Assembly: GCF_002056795.1 (NCBI RefSeq)
Contig: NZ_CP020104.1
Location: forward strand, 1,437,001 to 1,501,000
Length of the DNA: 64,000 nucleotides
Direction: 5' to 3'
Source: Spirosoma aerolatum
GTDB taxonomy: Bacteria; Bacteroidota; Bacteroidia; Cytophagales; Spirosomataceae
The first letter of the stretch is position 1; each line of letters opens with the position of its first letter. The position numbers and the translations under genes are program-made. Below, one piece after another: positions 59,037 to 64,000 of the stretch. Below the pieces are notes generated by a model, which saw only the letters and a list, made by a program, of their open reading frames with translations, did not search any database and was not told where the DNA came from.

Positions 59037-60065
59037 TTAACTAACTGCCGATTCCAGCAGTCGGATGGTCCCAGCGGTCGCATCGATTTCGGCGTCGATG
59101 CCCAATGGAACGGTAAATTTATCACGAATGTGGCCGATCATCGCACCCGAAAAAGCCGGTTTGTTCAAGGGGATGATGTGTTCGGTCAAAATGTCATCGA
59201 GCGTGAGCGAGCCGTAGCTACCACTACTGGGATTGCAATCGCTGCATTTGCCGAACACAAAACCGGCGATCTGGTTCAGAATACCTGCCAGTTTAAGGTG
59301 GGTTAGCATCCGGTCTACACGGTAAATATCCTCGTGTGTATCTTCTAGAAACAGAATGGTATTTTTCCAGTCGGGTAAGTAAGGCGAGCCAATCAGGTGA
59401 CTCAATACCGTCAGATTACCGCCCACCAGACGGCCCCGCGCTAAACCAGGCCGTAAGGTGGTAATTCGGTCTTGTATCTGGGTGAGATTGTCGCCTTTTT
59501 CGGTTGGGTTGCGCATCGTCAGTGATTCGCCATCCATCAGGAGCCGTTTGAACCAATCGACGGTATAGGCATTGAACGTCGCTGAACCGACCGGGCCGTG
59601 TAGCGTTACCAATCCGGTTTTGGCGTATATAGCCAGCAGTAAGGCCGTTACGTCGCTATAGCCGATTAATACCTTCGGATTTCGCTGAATCAGGTCATAA
59701 TCCAGCAACGACAGCAATCGGGCGCAACCCCAACCGCCATGAATGGCCATGATGGCTTTCACGCTCTGATCGTTGAAAAAGGCATGTAAATCTGATGCCC
59801 GGTCAGCATCGCGGCCAGCCAGGTAGCCATATCGGTCGTAAATGTGCGGTCCGAGTTTGGTCTGGAAGCCAAGTGCCAATAGCGATTCCTGAGCAATCTT
59901 TACCGTTTCCTGACTGTAAGCGGGTGCGGCCGGACAAAACAAACCGACGGTGTCGCCTGGTTTTAAGCGAGCGGGTTTGATAAGTACCGGAGAGGTTGGT
60001 GCAGGAAGTATCGATAGAAAAGGGGCCAGGCTACCCGCCTGTAAGAACGAACGACGTGATGGCAT
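59037..60065 (-). CDS. LD-carboxypeptidase (peptidase family S66) with Tat signal
   Basis: The ATG at 60065 gives MPSRRSFLQAGSLAPFLSILPAP, a twin-arginine signal; the longer frame starts 22 codons earlier and would spoil it. The catalytic Ser lies in KVLIGYSDVTALLLAIY, and the Glu/His region in LFLEDTHEDIYRVDRML and SGAMIGHIRDKFTVPLGIDAEID. S66 enzymes cut the terminal D-Ala from murein tetrapeptides (LdcA type). A Tat signal implies periplasmic rather than the usual cytosolic location, which is seen in other Bacteroidota but not tested here. Confidence 0.93.
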   Translation of the reverse strand: MPSRRSFLQAGSLAPFLSILPAPTSPVLIKPARLKPGDTVGLFCPAAPAYSQETVKIAQESLLALGFQTKLGPHIYDRYGYLAGRDADRASDLHAFFNDQSVKAIMAIHGGWGCARLLSLLDYDLIQRNPKVLIGYSDVTALLLAIYAKTGLVTLHGPVGSATFNAYTVDWFKRLLMDGESLTMRNPTEKGDNLTQIQDRITTLRPGLARGRLVGGNLTVLSHLIGSPYLPDWKNTILFLEDTHEDIYRVDRMLTHLKLAGILNQIAGFVFGKCSDCNPSSGSYGSLTLDDILTEHIIPLNKPAFSGAMIGHIRDKFTVPLGIDAEIDATAGTIRLLESAVS

Positions 60066-60273
60066 ACGACTAGCAAATTCAAGTTCAGAAAGATAACCGA
60101 AAGCACTGATATGACACGCAGGCTCAGTCAATTCAATGTATTTTTTCGATTCGTCTTATGTATGTTTCCAGGCGTGATGCCGTAAACGGAAAGTTGCTCT
60201 AATTGTTCGAAGGCTGGCGTTCCGAAACCCTGTTTGTTTGAAGCTGAAAAAACAACTCGAAGCAATGAAAGTT

Positions 60274-60321
60274 ATTATTGATTGAACAAGAGCTTTTTAG
60301 CTGGCTTGTTCAATCAATAAT
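60274..60321 (+). promoter_or_regulatory. hairpin whose 3' arm overlaps the DUF4403 start codon
   Basis: ATTATTGATTGAACAAG (60274-60290) and CTTGTTCAATCAATAAT (60305-60321) are perfect 17-bp arms with a 14-base loop. The AT of the start codon ATG (60320-60322) is part of the stem. In mRNA it could hide the start codon and its upstream leader. It may instead be a palindromic repeat that happens to abut the gene. Confidence 0.6.
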
Positions 60322-61708
60322 GACAAAGTCACCATCACTACTTCATGGATGTTTCGGTTTGGTAATGGTTCTGTTGCTGAGCCATTGCCAAACCAAAAAA
60401 GCCCAGCCTCCACAGGCCGAAGGCTTCGATCCGCCTATACCCGAAACCATGTCGTATATAGCCGGGCCGATTATTTTTCAACTGAGCGAACTTCAGGAAA
60501 AAATTAACCGGGAGCTTGACCCGGTACTGATCGGTAAGCAAACAAAGGAGGGAAAAGTAAAGGGGTTTATATCGTTTCGTGTCAAACGATTAGGTCCCGT
60601 TCAGGTGCAGTATGCCAACCAGAAAGTCAGCTTGTCGGCTCCGTTGCAAATGTGGCTTACCAAACCCTTCAGTAAAGATACGACGCCCCCTAAAAAGCCA
60701 TTTTGTGCATTGCACGTTAATTTTCAGACCCCTATTCAGGTAACCTCTAACTGGCGACTCAACAGCCAGACTAAATTTACTGACTATACCTGGATTAAAG
60801 AGCCGGAGCTACGCCTGCTGGGGAAAGAAATTTCACTGGCGAAGGTTGCCCAGGATATCCTTGATAAACACCGTGCGGATATTGAAACCATGATCGATTC
60901 GGCTATTCATCGAGATTTGCGACTCGACAACATGGTAAAGCCCATCTGGCGTGACTTACAAAAACCGCTGCTCATCAACCGTGATTATGGCCTGTGGCTG
61001 GTGCCGATACCTGTTAGTGTAGCGGCTGGCCCTGTTACAGGCGATGCCCGCCAGTTGACGACTCATATCCGCATGGCGTTTCGGACGAAAACCGAGCTGA
61101 AACCTAGCCCACCCGAACACCCTAAAACGGAACTGCCCCGGCTACAGAAACGCGATACGGTTTCGCAGGTATCCGATTTGCACCTGATGAGTTTTATTCC
61201 CTATGCCGATATCAATAGGATCATGAAACTTACCATCAGTAAACAGCCCAAAAAAATGGCGTTCGGGTCAGTTACCGTGAAAGGTGTGTCGGTGTATGGG
61301 TCGCAACAGAGCTTGATTGTAAAAGTCGATATGGATGGATTGGTCGATGGGCCAGTTTATCTGCGGGGACGACCCGAATTCGATACCCTGACCAACACGC
61401 TGAACGTGAATAATCTGGATTTCGATGCCCAAACCAACAACTTATTGGCCAGGAGTACAAAACCCGTCTGGCACAAACCCTTACAACTCATACTGAAGCA
61501 GTTGCTGACCATTCGGCTGGGCGACGACATTGCGCAGTTTCCTCACAAAATCAGCGAGGCCTTCGAGGAAGGAGGAGCAGGCAAAAAGACCGATCTGAAC
61601 ATTCACTCATTTCGGTTCATACCCCAGAAAATAGCCATCCGGCCCGATGGTATTCAGGCCCTGATTAAGGTTGAATCACAGGTCGCTTTAAAAATCAATC
61701 AGTTATAA
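60320..61708 (+). CDS. DUF4403 family lipoprotein
   Basis: The start chosen is the ATG at 60320 (MTKSPSLLHGCFGLVMVLLLSHCQTKK), giving a lipoprotein signal with Cys at about residue 23; the frame extends upstream to a TTG. The DUF4403 body has PIIFQLSELQEKINRELDPVLIGK and YADINRIMKLTISKQPKKMAFGSVTVKGVSVYGSQ. The family of about 460 residues is typical of Bacteroidota and is lipid anchored; the function is not known. A start-codon hairpin precedes it. Confidence 0.88.
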   Translation: MTKSPSLLHGCFGLVMVLLLSHCQTKKAQPPQAEGFDPPIPETMSYIAGPIIFQLSELQEKINRELDPVLIGKQTKEGKVKGFISFRVKRLGPVQVQYANQKVSLSAPLQMWLTKPFSKDTTPPKKPFCALHVNFQTPIQVTSNWRLNSQTKFTDYTWIKEPELRLLGKEISLAKVAQDILDKHRADIETMIDSAIHRDLRLDNMVKPIWRDLQKPLLINRDYGLWLVPIPVSVAAGPVTGDARQLTTHIRMAFRTKTELKPSPPEHPKTELPRLQKRDTVSQVSDLHLMSFIPYADINRIMKLTISKQPKKMAFGSVTVKGVSVYGSQQSLIVKVDMDGLVDGPVYLRGRPEFDTLTNTLNVNNLDFDAQTNNLLARSTKPVWHKPLQLILKQLLTIRLGDDIAQFPHKISEAFEEGGAGKKTDLNIHSFRFIPQKIAIRPDGIQALIKVESQVALKINQL

Positions 61709-61765
61709 ACAGGTATGGTCTGGCTTAGCCTGTTTTCGTGACCAGCCAACAGCAAATGTTACGTA

Positions 61766-62557
61766 ATGATTTTTCTGATAAGTATACCCGTTTTATTAGT
61801 GCTGGGCTGGCTTATATGGCAGTATGCCCGGCCTCGAACTATAGATACGTCGGCCATTGCTGCGACCTATCCGCAACTCTTGCAGCAATATGTGGCTTAC
61901 TATCGGTCGCTACCTGATGACCGGAAAAATGAATTTGAAAAACGAGTGGCTCATTTTTTGAGTACCGTTCGAATCGAAGGTGTTGGAACGACGGTCGATG
62001 AACTGGACAAAGTACTGGTTGCCAGTAGTGCCATCATTCCTATATTCGGATTTACGGATTGGTACTACCCGCTCACGAACGTATTGCTGTATGCCGACCG
62101 ATTCAATGCGGATTATCAGACAGAGGGCGATAATCGGATGATACTGGGCATGGTAGGTGAAGGGGGGGCCTTACAAAGTACAATGGTTTTATCGAAACCA
62201 GCTTTGCATGAAGGGTTCACTAACAAAACCAGCAAGGGAAACACAGGTATCCATGAGTTTGTGCATCTGCTGGATAAAGTTGATGGGGCTACCGATGGGT
62301 TACCGGAATATCTGCTGGAAAAAGACCACATTAAACCGTGGTTGCTGCTCATTCATAAAAGTATTCACGACATCAGGGCCAATCGGTCGGACATTGATCC
62401 GTATGGCATTACAAACGAAGCGGAGTTCTTTGCCGTTGTATCGGAGTATTTTTTCAAACGGCCTGATCTACTACAGGAAAAGCACCCGGCCTTGTTTGCC
62501 CGGCTGGAAGAAATCTTTCATCAGAATCCACTCGCTAATGATAAGACAGTAAGCTGA
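61766..62557 (+). CDS. M90 (MtfA-like) zinc metallopeptidase
   Basis: The 263-residue protein starts with one membrane segment (IFLISIPVLLVLGWLIWQYA, residues 2-21). It carries the zinc motif HEFVHLLDKVDGATDGLPEYLLEKDH and the C-terminal FFAVVSEYFFKRPDLLQEKHP. The M90 family includes E. coli MtfA, which modulates the glucose regulator Mlc. A membrane anchor fits a Bacteroidota variant. It is co-directional with the DUF4403 gene at 57 bp. Confidence 0.92.
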   Translation: MIFLISIPVLLVLGWLIWQYARPRTIDTSAIAATYPQLLQQYVAYYRSLPDDRKNEFEKRVAHFLSTVRIEGVGTTVDELDKVLVASSAIIPIFGFTDWYYPLTNVLLYADRFNADYQTEGDNRMILGMVGEGGALQSTMVLSKPALHEGFTNKTSKGNTGIHEFVHLLDKVDGATDGLPEYLLEKDHIKPWLLLIHKSIHDIRANRSDIDPYGITNEAEFFAVVSEYFFKRPDLLQEKHPALFARLEEIFHQNPLANDKTVS

Positions 62558-62625
62558 GTAGAAACGGGTAAATACAACCGATTGGCGGCTTATGGTAACG
62601 CATATAAACCCGTCGCTATTTTCTC

Positions 62626-63417
62626 ATGAAACTCGTTGTTGTGAAGTCATCCACGATTCGTCAGGCTCTTTTACTCACCGCATTGACTGGCCTAGTGCTG
62701 ACAAAGGCGCTGGCGCAGATTGGCGTTGGAGCCAAACCTATCAAAGGAGCCGAAGTGCTCTTTGACGGTTCCCGGAAAATGCTCGATGAAAAATGGACGT
62801 ACTGGGAAGGCCCACGATTGGCGGCCACGTTGCCCATCAAATGGAAAATAGAGAAAGATCCAGCCGGACCCGGTACAGTTATGAATACCAACGACCCTGC
62901 GGCTGCGGGAGGGAAATATGGTTCTGCCGATATTGTTACGAAAGAGACCTTCCGCGATTTCCGACTGCATATCGAGTTTTACATCAGCAAACCTGGTGGC
63001 AATAGTGGGGTGTATTTGCAGAATCGTTACGAAATTCAGGTGCTGGATGGCGACTCCACCAGTCATGGCCTGGCGGCTGTGATCAACGAAACGCCATCAC
63101 CGTATTATGCGTACAACGGCGTCGGGAAGTGGAATGCGTATGATATTCAGTTTCGGGCCGCTCGATTTGAGAATGGCAAGCGGGTCGAACCGGCTATGGT
63201 GACCATGTACTTCAACGGTAAGAAAGTGCATAGCAATCAGAAAATCAGCCAGGTATGGGGTGGGCCTAATTCGGGTATCGACGGGGGCAACGATGGCGGC
63301 AAGGGCATTACCGATACCCCCGGCGGCTTAAAACTTCAGGCTGAAGGCCACGACGTATTTTACCGTAATATCTGGATCAAGCCCCTGGATCTGAAAGCCT
63401 CGAATACGGATTTTTGA
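62626..63417 (+). CDS. DUF1080 (3-keto-disaccharide hydrolase fold) secreted protein
   Basis: The 263-residue product has a signal peptide (to about residue 31, LAQ). The DUF1080 domain shows ADIVTKETFRDFRLHIEFYISKPGGNSGVYLQNRYEIQVLDGDS, YNGVGKWNAYDIQFRAARFENGKRVEPAMVTMYFNGKKVHSNQ and a GPNSGIDGGNDGGKGITDTPGGLKLQAEGHDVFYRNIWIKPL ending. The fold is a concanavalin-like sandwich. Members are linked to glycan breakdown, but this substrate is unknown. Confidence 0.9.
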   Translation: MKLVVVKSSTIRQALLLTALTGLVLTKALAQIGVGAKPIKGAEVLFDGSRKMLDEKWTYWEGPRLAATLPIKWKIEKDPAGPGTVMNTNDPAAAGGKYGSADIVTKETFRDFRLHIEFYISKPGGNSGVYLQNRYEIQVLDGDSTSHGLAAVINETPSPYYAYNGVGKWNAYDIQFRAARFENGKRVEPAMVTMYFNGKKVHSNQKISQVWGGPNSGIDGGNDGGKGITDTPGGLKLQAEGHDVFYRNIWIKPLDLKASNTDF

Positions 63418-63520
63418 TTAGTACGAATAGCGAAACTATTGGCTGTTCATTTTGCCGATCAATAATTCGATTATCTAACCGAATACACAAAACTGCTTGG
63501 TAGGCCAGCGTGAGCAATAG

Positions 63521-63528
63521 TAGGTTTG
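63521..63528 (+). promoter_or_regulatory. candidate -7 element for the DUF3592-like gene
   Basis: TAGGTTTG matches TAnnTTTG exactly; a TTG at 63497-63499 is 21 bp upstream. It lies 47 bp before the start codon at 63576. Confidence 0.4.
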
Positions 63529-63575
63529 GGGGTTAAAATAATCTTACCTCATTGTGAACCAGAAGCTTGCTATTT

Positions 63576-64000
63576 ATGGATTTAGATAAAATCAAGTATG
63601 TTTTTTTAGGGCTCTTTGCGTTGCTGGGTACTGTTTTCCTGATTGTGGCCTACATGACGTGGCAATCGACGCAGCAGATTGTGAAAACGGGGATTGAAAC
63701 GAAAGGGATGGTTATCGGTAGCCATTACAATCATGACAGTCAGGGCCGGAGGACCAATTCGCAGGCGCCGGTTATTCAGTTTACAACTCAGCAGGGCCAG
63801 TCCATTACCTACTACTCCAACACCTACACATCGCCCCCAAGCTTTACCGTTGGCGAACGCGTTACACTTTGGTATCGGCCCAATAACCCGCAGGAAGATA
63901 TTGTCCTGGAAGGTGTAGATGGCTGGATTTTGCCGGCTGTGTTTGGTTTGCTGGGTGTTGTATTCTCACTGATTGGCTATCCTCTGCTAATTATGTCCTT
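63576..64000 (+). CDS. DUF3592-like membrane protein, cut at the window edge
   Basis: An ATG at 63576 opens a frame that runs to the window end (141 codons). It has a membrane segment (YVFLGLFALLGTVFLIVAYMTW), a middle domain with GMVIGSHYNHDSQGRRTNS and APVIQFTTQQGQSITYYSN, then VGERVTLWYRPNNPQEDIV and a second hydrophobic segment (WILPAVFGLLGVVFSLIGYPLLIM). This is the layout of DUF3592 proteins. Function unknown. Confidence 0.85.
   Translation, partial: MDLDKIKYVFLGLFALLGTVFLIVAYMTWQSTQQIVKTGIETKGMVIGSHYNHDSQGRRTNSQAPVIQFTTQQGQSITYYSNTYTSPPSFTVGERVTLWYRPNNPQEDIVLEGVDGWILPAVFGLLGVVFSLIGYPLLIMS

Overview
The window reads as chromosomal DNA of a Bacteroidota bacterium, most likely a Cytophagales member close to Spirosoma. 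The evidence is the combination of a SusC/SusD pair with an ECF sigma factor and FecR anti-sigma factor, a type IX-secretion style C-terminal domain on a SprB-repeat protein, DUF5686, DUF4403 and App1 family proteins, LytS-type kinases and candidate promoters of the TAnnTTTG type. The genus is an inference; no rRNA or tRNA gene was seen.

Layout. 1-9 kb: a cut-off gene, a NIPSNAP protein, two small unknowns, peptidyl-tRNA hydrolase, a SprB-repeat surface protein, PyrR and a DUF5686 outer-membrane protein. 9-17 kb: two tandem LytS-family sensor kinases, FdhD, a divergent lipid kinase / App1 phosphatase pair, and an FdhF-like molybdopterin oxidoreductase whose 5' end is out of frame. 17-20.9 kb: a large secreted esterase-like protein, an exported RidA and phosphoglycerate mutase. 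21-30.5 kb: a run of genes fitting uronic-acid-decorated polysaccharide breakdown (KduD, a flavin oxidoreductase, a CE15-like glucuronoyl esterase, a CE1-like esterase, an SGNH/alpha-beta/SGNH triple fusion, a second exported RidA and a GH67 alpha-glucuronidase). 30.5-35 kb: a Tat-signal aminotransferase, a GT9 glycosyltransferase, an M16 peptidase and MazG. 35-43.3 kb: a complete sigma / FecR / SusC-with-STN / SusD / GH43 utilisation locus. 43.3-64 kb: mixed genes (TruC, AraC, YCII, a coiled-coil protein, an ABC-F protein, a Crp regulator, an aspartyl-protease-like protein, an SF1 helicase, M14, S66 and M90 peptidases, DUF4403, DUF1080 and a cut-off DUF3592-like gene).

Three genes are broken. 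An IS630-type element of 1065 bp sits in an AhpD-family gene; removing it plus one TA restores that gene exactly. The ABC-F gene has one in-frame TAG. The FdhF-like gene has a C5 run where six Cs would join its start codon to the rest of the frame. The IS transposase is itself split at an A7 run.

The most striking feature that genes do not explain is the number of long, near-perfect intergenic palindromes (arms up to 35 bp), which fall into at least two sequence families and mostly lie at 3' ends or between convergent genes. Two further hairpins overlap the start codons of the genes they precede.
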